Of a stretch of DNA of 64,000 bases, positions 21,223 through 32,269 are shown piece by piece. The translations under genes and the position numbers were made by a program. Each line of letters opens with the position of its first letter. Position 1 is the first letter of the stretch. Where the stretch lies: positions 4,908,073 through 4,972,072 of the forward strand of contig CM021322.1 of NCBI GenBank assembly GCA_010645155.1, given 5' to 3'. This DNA comes from Tigriopus japonicus (lineage: Eukaryota; Arthropoda; Copepoda; Harpacticoida; Harpacticidae). The notes beneath the pieces were generated by a model that did no database searches, was not told the origin of the DNA, and worked only from the letters and a program-made list of their open reading frames with translations.

Positions 21223-22100
21223 TATGGAAATCAACCTATTCTTACTCAAAAGCGTTTCTACCAAAACCCCTCATGGAGGCGCAAACCCCAGCTTGCGGAT
21301 TGGGAAGCCCATGTGCTGGGTCTGAGCTACAATGATATGGCAACAACACTTATAATGGCTAGGCCGATCTGATTTTGCCTTCATTTCTCAAGTGTGACGA
21401 GTTTTCAATTGAAGATTGAGATTTCACTCATTTAAAAATAATGCGATGGTGTCAGTCAACTACTTTTATGCCTTAATTACATCTACTTATTTGAGATATA
21501 ATCAAAAAAAGTACACTTTTGTAGTTTAGTTGATATGCAAAGCAAATTAAATGGATATTTGCTGTATTTTGTTTTTCGAATTTTGTTCCTGCCTGTTGCT
21601 TCTTTTGTACAATGTGAGATCGCGGACATAAAGTTGTGCTGTGCAGGTGGACCAAAACTTGAATAGCTCAAAGCTGTTAAAAAAGGAGGTAATTCTGATA
21701 TTTTTGGTGGCTATATGTGGTGTACCAATATTGCGACGTACCAACGTGTTTTAAAATGCGCTAAAAAGTACTCAGATTTCCTGTAAGAGTGAAATAAAAA
21801 ACCAACTTTTCACCAAACCTCACATTTATGTCGGAGGGCCAGACCTAATTAGGGTTCAAACTTTATTTGTAGACCAATGAAGCGACAAAAGTGATCTAAT
21901 GTCCGCAAAATTACTGCGTTGTTGTTATTGGTTGAGTAGGCTCAATTCTGAACCAATCCCTGACTTTGTCTAGATTAGTGACCTCACTGAATCGTTGGCG
22001 AATAGTATTTTTGATTTCTGTAGTGCTACGGATGAGTCACTTCCTAGATCGGAAGACAGTTAGCTCCAATAAAGAACAACGGCTCAGAACAACAATAACG

Positions 22101-22136
<36 letters not shown>

Positions 22137-23024
22137 GCAACACCTTTTAGGGTTTTTACCGTAAGAGTGTACAAGAATTGGATGGACTCAACTGGGGATT
22201 CTGGGGCCCAAATGGCAAGGAATGCGTTAGAGTTGAGATTACCACTCATGAAAATTTGATTAAAATTCTTGAGCCCCATCCGTTTTTCCACGATTTTTCA
22301 AATATTTTGGCTGTTTCCAGGAAAAAATAAATATTTTCTCGAATGTTTGAGTCAGAAAAAATATTTCAGCCAAAATTGAGGAAAATAAATGAATGGCCAA
22401 TGCTCAAGAGGGCTTACCCAAAATGAACCCAAAATACAAAAATTTCTACAAAATGGCATCTGTATTGAGATTAGACATTCACAAACAAAACAATCGTCAA
22501 ACATGAAAAAACTGCGCCATCTGGTGAGGCAAATTAAGAATTGTATTTTTAAATCAAGTACATGTCAAGTATGCCCGCATCTACGGTCAAATACATCAAA
22601 TTCACCAAAAACATATTTGGAAAATCGGTGCACACAGACAAATATCCCAAATAATGGCGTTGTCAAAAAATTTTCTTAAATATCTGGATTTTTTCAAATA
22701 TTTAGCAAATATTCAGGGCTTTTAAACAAATTATATATTGGATATTTTGACACTATTTTTGCAAATATTTTTCCGGGTCCTATTGATCAGGTTTCGTTTT
22801 AACAAAAATAAGCAACTTCTGACCTCTGACGGCATTTCCAGTGATTGCTAATATTTTTAAGACGCTCCCATTAAAATGTGCTGCAAACGAGATATCTCGA
22901 TTCTTAGGGGAAGTTGGCGCTTCTGTGAGACGAGTAACGCTTGACACTTGATCTTCTTCATTTTATTTCCTCATTCCATTTCTTCATTTTTTTAACACAT
23001 CATCTGATTCATAGTTTTCTTTTT
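21223..23024. other. Intergenic, no supported gene
   Basis: AT-rich, with short mutually overlapping frames. A (CAA)n tract lies at 22087-22142, and AAATATTT-rich sequence flanks 22280-22790 on both sides, perhaps an unresolved repeat. Confidence 0.35.
22087..22142. repeat. (CAA)n microsatellite
   Basis: A run of about 14 ACA/CAA units, interrupted near its left end. Confidence 0.9.
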
Positions 23025-23032
23025 ATAATGAA

Positions 23033-23182
23033 TAGGGACAGGAAGTTAAGACGAATAAAATTGTCAAATTAAACAAAAAAAGACGAATAGAATTGCCTGA
23101 TTAGACGAAAAAAGACGAATGAAATTGACCGATTGAACGAAAAAAGACGAATAGGTTTATTCGTCTTAAGTTCCTGTCCCTA
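23033..23182. mobile_element. hAT-like MITE, family TAGGGACAGG, short copy
   Basis: This 150-bp element has nearly perfect inverted ends: TAGGGACAGGAAGTTAAGAC and, reverse complemented, TAGGGACAGGAACTTAAGAC. It is flanked by the perfect 8-bp duplication ATAATGAA (23025-23032 and 23183-23190). The interior is about three units of the same approximately 32-bp repeat seen in 2638-3498. Confidence 0.92.
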
Positions 23183-23389
23183 ATAATGAAGTTGCTCTTC
23201 CCTACTACACCCTGACATGAAAGTTTTGTCGTAATTTTGAACCAAAATATTTTCATCATATAAAAATATATTTGAACGATTTGACATGCAATCTGTCCCC
23301 AACTAGTCTCTTCTTCCTTGGAAATGATATTTGGGATGCTATTGACCAAAGTGGAAACGAGCAACGTTTTTCCGCACTTCACAAAACCG

Positions 23390-23827
23390 AAGACGAATAA
23401 ACTTGACCGATTCATAGGCGTAGGAGGCAGGGGGGCAGGGGGGGCAACTGCCCCCCCTGGCCTCCGGAGATTGCTAAAATTCGGGCAAATGGGTTGAGAT
23501 ATTCGGGCATTCGGGTGTATTTGGCAGGTGAAAGGGAAGGGACAAAATGTTCTTCTGACTTATCAGCAAAGCTATCAAATGTTTGTGAAATTCGGGCAAA
23601 TTTGGTGTTGCCCTCCCCAAATAAACCACACCTCCTACGCCTATGGACCGATTAAATGAAAAAAAGACGAATCAACTTGACCAATTAAACAAAAAAATAG
23701 GATTAAACTTGACCGATTAAACGAAAAAAGACGAATAAACTTGACCGATAAAACGAGAAAAAACGAATAAACTTGACCGATTAAACGAAAAAAGACGAAT
23801 AAACTTGACCGATTAAACGAAAAAATC
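23390..23827. repeat. Free array of the approximately 32-bp GACGAATAAA unit, interrupted
   Basis: About seven or eight units of GACGAATAAACTTGACCG + ATTAAACGAAAAAA remain after removing the nested element 23413-23645. They are more uniform than the arrays inside the two MITEs. No TAGGGACAGG terminus flanks the array: on the left it starts abruptly after CACAAAACCGAA, and on the right it is cut by the LINE at 23828. Confidence 0.8.
23413..23645. mobile_element. hAT-like MITE, family CATAGGCGTAGG, copy 2 (nested)
   Basis: This 233-bp element has ends CATAGGCGTAGGAGGCAGG and, reverse complemented, CATAGGCGTAGGAGGTGTGG. It is flanked by a perfect 8-bp duplication GACCGATT (23405-23412 and 23646-23653), which is part of the host array unit, proving insertion into the array. 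It is inverted and internally shorter relative to copy 1 at 13659-14037. Confidence 0.9.
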
Positions 23828-25434
23828 TTGCATCTTGCAAAACGTTGCATCTTAGATCAGGGCAAGTTTCCCTCTTCTCTAAAAGTAGCTCGCGTGGTTC
23901 AAATATTTAAGGACGGAGATAAGTCACTCCCTAGTAATTATAAGCCCATTTCTCTGACTTCCAGTATTGCAAAGGTCTTTGAGAAGACCAAGTCAGTTGA
24001 TATAGAGGAAGCCCAGGATATCATTCCCCCAAGGCAGCAGGGGTTTCGAGCCCATTTTAGTACAGTCACCCAATTGCTTGACCATATCGAGCAGATCATT
24101 GAGGGTCTTGAAAGTCACAAGTCAGTTGATGTAGTGGAAGCCCATGATATCAATTCCCCAAGGCAGCAGGGGTTTTGAGCCCATTTTAGTACAGTCACCC
24201 AATTGGTTGACCATATCGAGCAGATCATTGAGGGTCTTGAAAGTCACAAGTCAGTTGATGTAGTCTATCTTGAATTTGCCAAGACCTTTGATAAGGTAGA
24301 TCATGGTCTTTTGCTCGATCAACTCAAAGAGTTTGGGATCCAGGGTAAGGTCCTGAATTGGATTGGTAGTTTCATGAGTGATAGGAAGCAAATAGCCAAG
24401 GTTGAGGGATCATTTAGTGGCATGTATGATGTCAGGTCAGGTGTTCTACAAGGTTCAATTTTAGGTCCGCTCCTGTTTATTCTCTTTATTGCTCCTCTCC
24501 AGAAGTTCAGAACAAAAGCCAGTATTTCTTCATATGCTGAGGACACAAAATTAGTTTGTGGAAGGAATGGGCAGGACTCAAAATATTTAGTTGAGGGCTT
24601 GAAGAAAGTATACTCCTGGGTTGGCGAGAGTGATATGGCATTGAACGGGATGAAATTCCGCACAATGACGTATGGGATGTCAAAATTAGATGTTCCACTC
24701 AGAGACAATGGAGAGTGAGCAGGTATCGTCCATGAAGGATTTAGGAGTTGTCATCCAAAATGATGGGATGTTTGATGTGTATATCCAGTTGAAAGTGGGG
24801 AAGGCATTTCAAACATGTGGCTGGATCTATCGCACTTTCAAATCCAGAGATAGTCTGTACAAGTCGATTGTTCAGCCTCATCTTGAATATGCTTCCGCCA
24901 TTTTGGCTCCAATGAGTTCGGCAGGTTTGCAAAAGGTCGAGCAGGTCCAACGATGTTTCACTAGGAACATCACAGGAATAAGAGAGCTTTCGTATTGTGA
25001 GAGGCTCCAGAATTTAGGGCTGTACAGTACTCAGATAAGGTATGAAAGGTATCTGATACTGTATGTCTTTGAGATCAGTTGTAGCGATCGTAAAGGTTTT
25101 ACTTGTATTTTGAGAGCACCTCCAAATCCAAGTGAATTGAGGCTAGTTCGATCTATGAAGTTCTCCTCTCTTCTTTATCGGGCTCCTTCATTGTTCAATT
25201 TATTACACATTACTTCTCGTCGGGAATATGTAGGATTTGATCCTCTAATAGCATTTAAGGCAGAATTGGACAATTTTTTAAATACTATTCCTGACCAACC
25301 CACTATTCAAGGGTTGTACCGATCTGCCAACATTGGTAGGTCAAATTTCATATAAACGATAATTTTATAAACTATATTAATCATTAACTCCCTTTACAGG
25401 GAATACCAATCCTTGTAGCGATATTAAAAATCCG
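23828..25434 (+). pseudogene. CR1/Jockey-like LINE reverse transcriptase, 5'-truncated and decayed
   Basis: The frame enters within the fingers region (NYKPISLTSSIAKVFEK) and continues through VYLEFAKTFDKVDHGLL, GVLQGSILGPLLFILFIAP and the active-site segment SSYAEDTKLV (24530-24559), where the usual YADD reads YAED. After a frameshift near 24700 the thumb and C-terminal region follow in another frame to the stop at 25355 (MKDLGVVI, QPHLEYASAIL, SRREYVGFDPL, YRSAN). A 129-bp block is tandemly duplicated (23991-24119 and 24120-24248), and a CGA-to-TGA change makes a stop at 24176. The 3' UTR ends CCTTGTAGCGATATTAAAAATCC. Endonuclease and ORF1 are absent. Confidence 0.9.
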
Positions 25435-25442
25435 GCCCCCCC

Positions 25443-25575
25443 CCCGGATCAACGGTCGGACAATTGTCAAAAGACTGCTCTTTATTCAGTAGGAACATGG
25501 TCTTATATAGTCAAATAAGGCGCAGCCTACTGTTCTTGCATGATGCGATGAGTCGCATCTTGTTGGAACATTGGG
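25443..25575 (-). repeat. Possible solo-LTR-like segment
   Basis: On the minus strand, TATATAAGACC (TATA-like) is followed about 20 bp later by AATAAAGAGCAGTCTTTTGACA, the promoter and polyadenylation spacing seen in LTR R-U5 regions. A TGTTCCAACA lies at the distal side. No second LTR, primer site or target duplication was found. Confidence 0.25.
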
Positions 25576-25845
25576 TCCTTTTTACATCATAGGATGGCTT
25601 TCTCATGATGGTACTTTGGTTCGTATACATATATATGACTAGATCGATCTGTGATATCACGATTTAACTATTTTTAACGTTTTTATCCATTTGACTTGTC
25701 TCTGTCACTATATGATTATACACACATTTTACATATCGTTTATTCCTTTTTTATACGCGTTGACATGACCAAAGGTCACAATAAACATTATCATTTAATG
25801 CTTTTCATAACATGAAAGGTTTTTTTGTAGAAATGTTTTTTTATA

Positions 25846-25951
25846 GGGAGGAGATGTGGTGTTGTGGTTGGCGCAGTATGCAATAGCGAAATAGGTCCCA
25901 GGTTCCATTTACCTTCCAACCTTTCTCAAGGAAACTTTTAGAAAATAATCA
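25846..25951 (+). mobile_element. tRNA-derived SINE, 3'-truncated copy
   Basis: Matches the head of the element at 35620-35866: GGGAGGAGATGTGGTGTTGTGG, a degenerate B box (AGGTTCCATTT), then CCTTTCTCAAGGAAACTTTT. The body and A tail are missing. Confidence 0.65.
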
Positions 25952-26391
25952 AGAACTTGCAGTTTATTGCCGCCAATTTCAAATTGCTGGGAATGTCCGA
26001 GAGGCAAAAAACTTACCAAAGTGAAGGGTCGTTTTCAGGAATTTCTCTACATCTACACTCCAAAACAAGCACTAAATGCCGCTTGAAGTGGCTTTTATCA
26101 ACGGTCTATTCAACAATTCACAGTCAACGAGGCGTCTGTCGGCGTCTATGCAATCGCCTAAATCCGATTTTCTTGATTTTTATTACACAATATTGCAACT
26201 TTCAGGAAATTTGACTTAAACGAAAATGTCTAAGTAATCACGTGCAAAATTAGCATTTTTTTTCTCACCTGATGTTATTGGAGACCACAATTTCGACTTC
26301 CGACTCCTTAAAAGTGTTGTATTCCCTATTGCTCTTACTCTCATACTCGTTGCTCAACCATGTCATTTCCATTTACGTACGTTCGTATGTA
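25952..26391. other. Intergenic, nothing recognised
   Basis: One short frame (25957-26214) without family resemblance. Confidence 0.35.
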
Positions 26392-26393
26392 TA

Positions 26394-27086
26394 CTAGGTG
26401 GGGTGAAAAGTAACCTCCTTGACCGACAAAATGCAATCCTATTGCAAAATATGCTTATAATGCCTTGTAGTTCATTCATATTTAGGCATAAGTTTCAAAT
26501 TTCAATGCATTATTGCCCTTCATTTTGTTTTGAGAGCTGATTGATGTTGACGTGTTTGGCATCATGCTGAAAATGAATCTGATGATTTTACGGATGAAAA
26601 CGTCAAAAAAGTGCATGAAATGGGGCTGGTTGACCGGAAAGTGAAGGTTCGTGAGCTGGTAGCTAACATTAAGACTATACTGAACTTTTTTCATTTTCAT
26701 AAGTAATGTTTCCGAGGGCCTTCGACAACGTCTTTGATCGGTAGTGAAGTTTTGGAGACCACAAAAGTGGCAAAACTAATATTTAATGGTATGATCTGAC
26801 GGAGCATTTATCTCATTACATTTATCAAACTTTTCTTTTGCTTCCTTCGCCATTTTACTTAGTAAAAAATATTGTTTTAAGACAAAATAAAAACCGTGTT
26901 GATCCATTTTCGACATGATGCCAAACACGTCGTCATCAATGAGCTGTCAAAACAAAATTAAGGGCAATACTCCATTGAAATTTGAAACGTATGCCTAAAT
27001 ATGAACGTACTTCAAAGCACTATAAGTATATTTTGCTGTAGGATTGCATTTTGTCGGTCAAGGAGGTTACTTTTCACCCCACCTAG
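26394..27086. mobile_element. Mariner-derived fold-back element with about 184-bp inverted ends
   Basis: Inverted ends begin CTAGGTGGGGTGAAAAGTAA on both sides, are about 90% identical over roughly 184 bp, and are flanked by TA (26392-26393 and 27087-27088), the Tc1/mariner target. Both arms reach the transposase start region. The left arm continues with a decayed mariner N-terminus (DDFTDENVKKVHEMGL and DRKVKVRELVANIK, about 26575-26670), out of frame with the ATG at 26564 and stopped at 26704. The catalytic domain is absent. Confidence 0.85.
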
Positions 27087-27209
27087 TATATACTCTCGCC
27101 AACACTGCAATAAATCTAGTCAATCACCACCACTCCATGATCATACAAAAAGTTTCCAAATTCATCCAATACAAAGTGGCCTAGATTCGTTAGCCATGTC
27201 CAATTCGGG

Positions 27210-28306
27210 CCTATATAACAATAGCGCAGATCAAAAGAGAGTGTGTACTAAATAGAGTCAATCAAGATAGCGCCACTTTAAAATAGTACCAAATCAAAAT
27301 AGAGCCAAATCATAACATAGCGTGACATTTTAGAGTGCATTTAGTAACTTTCCTTCATCTACAGTATGTATTTCTTGAGGCTAGGATGAATAGTGAAGCC
27401 TTTTAATATTTTCGGGAAAATTGTTCCATAAGCCTTCTAGAACTTTTTCTTCATGAAGGGCATATTTCATACTAAGCATTGTGTCAACTAGTGATGGACC
27501 GATAGCGCTTGTGGCCGAAATCACGACCGAATTTTTGGTTTCGGTTATGCCTACCGAAACCGAAAGCAGACATGCACTATAAAGGATGGAGATTAATAAC
27601 AAAAAAAAGATTTTGTTTTTTTCAAAAACCTCTGAAATTTAACCGTTTCCCGATTTTTCAAAAAAATTGTGACTACCCAACATCGAATTTGATTTTGAGG
27701 TGGATTTTGCATTTGTACAATTTTGTAGCAAGTTGCTCTCGGTTTCGGTTAAGCCCTATTTCAGCCGAAACTTTCGTTTTCGGTTATGAGCCCTTTCTGT
27801 CCATCACTTGTGTCAACTGACTCAATCATTTCATAATGTCTATGCTCATTCAAGACCAAGGGCTCGGATAGGAAAATGTAAAAATTTTCAATTTCTGTTT
27901 TTTAATGCTTTATGATTTAAAACTGTAAATCAAAAACTTAAAATTGTAGTGTTCATGACAGTCTTGCAGCGTCCACACGTTGGCTGCCGACTTCATGTTG
28001 TAGGGATTTTCTGCCACAAAATGAGCCTTGGGAAAAAAGTGTTTCCTTGCCCTTTTAGGTGATTGTGAACTCTGTCAACATTGTTAATTAACTGATTTGA
28101 TTTATCATTATCACCTATAAATTTCTGCCCAACAAAAAATTGACGAATTGAATGAACGCTATTTTCGCTCTTATTCAATACACTCTCTTTTGACCTAGCT
28201 CTAATTTGATTCGCTCTCTTATGAAGCGACTCTATTTTGAGCCGACACTATTTTGATTTGCTCTATTTTGTATAAACTCTCTTTTGATCCGCTCTAATTT
28301 CATAGG
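27210..28306. mobile_element. Fold-back element with short tandem motifs in both arms
   Basis: The left arm CCTATATAACAATAGCGC then GATCAAAAGAGAGTGTGTAC is mirrored at the right end (reverse complement CCTATGAAATTAGAGCGG then GATCAAAAGAGAGTTTATAC). Both arms are ladders of AATCAAAATAGAGC-type motifs of about 15 bp. The TAGTGATGGA element 27489-27809 sits inside. The target duplication was not identified, so the outer limits are approximate. Confidence 0.6.
27489..27809. mobile_element. hAT-like MITE, family TAGTGATGGA, complete copy
   Basis: This 321-bp element begins TAGTGATGGACCGATAGCGC and ends (reverse complement) AAGTGATGGACAGAAAGGGC. It is flanked by the perfect 8-bp duplication GTGTCAAC (27481-27488 and 27810-27817). 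The subterminal sequence is rich in CCGAAACCGAAA. Confidence 0.85.
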
Positions 28307-28779
28307 ATCCTGGGTAATGGTGACAATGTGAGGTCCGGACGAAAGAGCGAACCAGTGTTACCAGAACTTTCCGAACTATTCATGCCAAAAAACATGAAGA
28401 AAAAGGCCAGATTTGATTTGACAGAAATCTCTGTCACTTTTGCAATTCAATTGCAATCATGCCAGGCATGGCATGATTGGCACTTGAGCTAACAAATTTG
28501 GAAACTATTATACTGATTTAAAAGCAATTCAGATGTTCTAGATTTACTCCAAAGATTGAAAGTGAGATTAAAACTACTCATTAATAATCTGGAATCATAG
28601 ATCAATAACTAAACGTGTTTTTGTTTCTATTTTGAAAGTAGAACATGTTTTAAATGAGAAGAAGTGTTATCCATGGCATTTGCCAATCTACAATTTGAAA
28701 CTATTGATCTGGAAATATCTAGCAGCGCTGCTTTGTTGTTCTTTCGGCCGGACCTCACATCATCACCATTACCGGATCC
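28305..28779. mobile_element. Fold-back element, GGTAATGGTGA ends
   Basis: The left end GGTAATGGTGACAATGTGAG and the reverse-complemented right end GGTAATGGTGATGATGTGAG continue through GTCCGG and CGAAAGA, giving about 40 bp of inverted repeat. GGATCC borders both ends. No transposase was found. Confidence 0.6.
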
Positions 28780-31758
28780 CGTCCAATTCTCCAATTAAAA
28801 CAGCATTTTGGATACCTACAAATGACCCATTTTGATGAAATGTTCCAACTAAAAAGGTTAGCATTAAGACCCCAAAATGTTGAAACTATCATCTTGCAAA
28901 GTGCACTTTGTACTAATAAAACTAACTTTGAACTAACTTGTGAAAATCCTTCATCCTCCCAAAAATAATCGATTGGTCCGGATTGGTCTGGATCCTTAAT
29001 CTTTTTTTTTAATTTCGAATAAATCCAGGAAGCCTTGGTATTATAACCGAGGATTTCAACCCTGTAACAACAAAAGGTGTAATCAAGTCTGAAATAAATA
29101 AAAATGCAAGGGGCACGCTTTGAGATTTATTTTCAATTGCAAAAGAAAGCCTTTGAACTGATGTTTGATTACAACTACTATGTAGAAGCCCAAAGAACGT
29201 CACAAAAGAAACGACAAGCAATGATCTTTTTCAAGAAACTCACACTCTTCCTATGCAATGATGAGAAATTAAGATGTCCTTGTCCTGTGGCAAGGGAACT
29301 CGTTGTTCATCTTCGGTATAACAATATATGGATTGAGAACGGTATTGGTGGGTTACTCCAAGTAGTGCGAAATTTCAGAGCTTTAAAAATGGAGTATTAA
29401 AAATAACTTGGATCAGCCTCGCTTTGATCATGATTTGACTAAATGGTGCAAGATGAGAAACTTGATGAACGGAGACAAGTGATTTGCTGCTTCCTTCAAA
29501 AGCTGAACAACAAAATCAATAGTCTTCCAAATCAAATCCTCCCTTAGGTGAAGTCTTCTTTAATTGTCCGTTTAGGTGCGGCACCTCATTTGTTTCCATA
29601 CTTTTTTTCTTGTTCATCTTGTTCTTTTTTCAAATGACTGATGACTGATCTGAAAGCAACCGAGATATTGGTCAGAGTCCAAGAAGGGCACAAGTCGTAT
29701 CAAAGGGATCAAAGACTGGACTTGTGACTTGTTGGTGAGTGACACGAGTAATGAATGAACAACGATTGACTGTTTGGACAACGACCTAATTGTGTTGCCA
29801 TGGTTGTCATAGATTCAAAAATTGAAAGCTTCAATGCCAACACTATCTTTCTTTCTTTTCTTTCACGTACGGCCAATGGGTAGTGGAACGCCTATCAAAG
29901 CCATCGCACGTACGAGAAATGAGACTCCAAAGAGGCAGGTATTAGGTAAATTAGAACTTCTTGGCCAAAGGAAGTGGGAGAGCCGAGACGAAAGGGCATA
30001 AACGCTGTCTGAATGGGAAATAAACCCAGTGCCATTGAAACCATGCGTAGAATTGCCCTTACTGAACCTATGTCAGATTTTTTAAGAGAAGGGGGATGGC
30101 CATTCAAACTTTGTTCGTCAAGGTTCGCTAGAATTACACTTGCTCTCCTTGATCTAAGGGAAGTTCTAATGGGGAATTGATTGCTTTTAGCGTTACCTGA
30201 AGATATTTCAAATTCAATATTTCACCGGAAAATCCATGATCAAACGAGCACGCTGCAAGTACAAACCGTAAAATAAATTTCGCTTGTTTAAGTCAGAACA
30301 ATCGTTCGTAAATGTAAAAACAATTATACTCAAATATACATAGAAAAATAATGTTTGCAGGAAGGAATTATACTCTAGAGCAAAATGGTATTCGTTATTG
30401 CTTTCACTTTTTCATTGATTTATATGTTGAAAGTGAGGGTGAAACAAAACAAATGGTTGACTTATGATCGAAAATTGGATTAAGCTTACCACTTTTTTAA
30501 AACAGTTTGCGTTCGTTCCTCATTGGTATTCCAACAGCTCTATTCACCAGCTTGTTGGTCTCAAGTGTTCCCACCATTAGGCCAGAGGGGATCATTCGGC
30601 AGTTTGGGCCCGACTTTCCGGACGTCCGGCCCGCCGGTGGAGACCCAATAAGTTCCTACTGAACCGGTGACAGAGTGAGAGACTCGCCCAAGGGAAGCGA
30701 GGTTCATTCCCCAACCAACAGTACGTCCAGCGGACCGGTGGGAGCCTTGCTCACTCTTCCCTTCTCTCCTTTTTCTGTTCCCTTTGAAACCGGCGATGAG
30801 AGAGACATTCCAAAAGGAAAAGAGAACAACCAGGGGCTAGTTTTTTAGACACAAAGATCGATCTTAAGATCGTACTTAAGAGTGAATTTTGGCATATCTT
30901 GTTTTAGTACAGATGAAAGGCGGGAACAAACCAGTCTACCATCGCAACTCTTTCCTTCACCCCAAAAACTTCAGGGTGTCATGGTTGTTGCCATTACATC
31001 ATACATTGTCTCCATGAAAATTGAATTGAGTCGCTTTAAATTGGCAGAAAATAACAGAGCTAACGAAAAATTGTGATTACCTGTTGTCAAATCTTTTTAA
31101 ACTCAAAGGAATAGTTGGAATCGGATGTCAAGTTTTTTCTTGTTAACGTGGAAGGAAAGATATAATTTTGTACCATTCAATCTTCCCTTCCAACAATGAT
31201 TTATTTGTTAATTGTGCAACCTTGACAAGATCATAATTACAAACATTCTGCTTTCAACCAACTATCAAAAATCGGTCTTAAGTCTTGTCGATCTTGGGTG
31301 GGACTGAACTTCTCGCCGTTGGTTCAGCTTTTCGCTTCAGCTTGTGTACAAACAAAAAAGGCGAGGTTGAAAATGAAAAGTTGGGTAAAAATGTGTACTA
31401 AATTCCCGTGTTTCAGACTTGTTTCACACAGAAAGTCACAGAGCGTGACGATTTTTTGAGACTATTTTTTTTGCAATTTTTCAAGTTTGTGCAATTTTTG
31501 GCACTTTTTATGTATTATCCCGAGATTCCCGCCCGAAATCTGTTCCATTTGAGCAAAAACTGGTTTTGAGTACAACAATTATTCAATGTGGCTAAAATAG
31601 GCCCAAAGATTTCAGTCGTATAGGGAAGCAGACAACTTTATGGGCTTTTGAGTAATGATTAATATATCTGACCGCAGTTTGATGGCAGCACATTGGAAAG
31701 TGCATTCTGAGTTATCTTGAAGTTAAAACTTTTTACTTAGTCATCGAAATTTGCCTCA
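28780..31758. other. Intergenic, no supported gene
   Basis: A 98-codon plus frame (29104-29400) and short minus frames have no family resemblance. 30590-30760 is a conspicuous GC-rich, CpG-containing patch (GGACGTCCGGCCCGCCGGTG) that could be an unannotated exon or regulatory region. 31440-31520 is T-rich simple sequence. Confidence 0.35.
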
Positions 31759-31766
31759 AGTTGATA

Positions 31767-32048
31767 CTAGTGATGGATTCAATGTGATTTCAATCTGTTC
31801 AATCTTTTAGGACTGCCACCAATGCCATTGGTCCATTGCAAAAATGTAAAAAAATCTTTGCTTGATCTTGATGGCACCCCAGGCTCAAAGTCTTCAATAA
31901 CAGGGTCACTTTTTGGATATTCTCTATAAACGAACGGATTTTTTGCTGAGGTGACAAAAGTACAAGTTTACGTAAATTGGCAGTCACAACGAATTAGCGC
32001 GACCAAAAATGATTGAGCAGATTGGAAATCAGATTGAACTCCATCAGT
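31767..32048. mobile_element. hAT-like MITE, TAGTGATGGA-related
   Basis: Inverted ends CTAGTGATGGATTCAATGTG and (reverse complement) ACTGATGGAGTTCAATCTG pair over about 37 bp and are flanked by the perfect 8-bp duplication AGTTGATA (31759-31766 and 32049-32056). The interior differs from 27489-27809. Confidence 0.85.
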
Positions 32049-32269
32049 AGTTGATACTTATCCATTCGTATTCGGCTTCAATATCAAATTTTTGAGCCCT
32101 GAATAATTCGGGTCAAAAGCCATAATTTACTCCTAACGCCATCTGTTGTACTTTCCTCAAACTCGTGTGAATCGTTCAAAGGCTTGTGCTAGGAAAGATT
32201 CTTAGGAAAGCTGGACAACAAAAAATCATTTTTGTTACAAACTAGCACCCATCCTTCTTTGTTCATAAT

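Noticed and set aside
30590..30760. GC-rich, CpG-containing patch as a coding exon
   Set aside because: Short frames exist on both strands but none extends past about 35 codons with usable splice sites, so it is noted only as intergenic.
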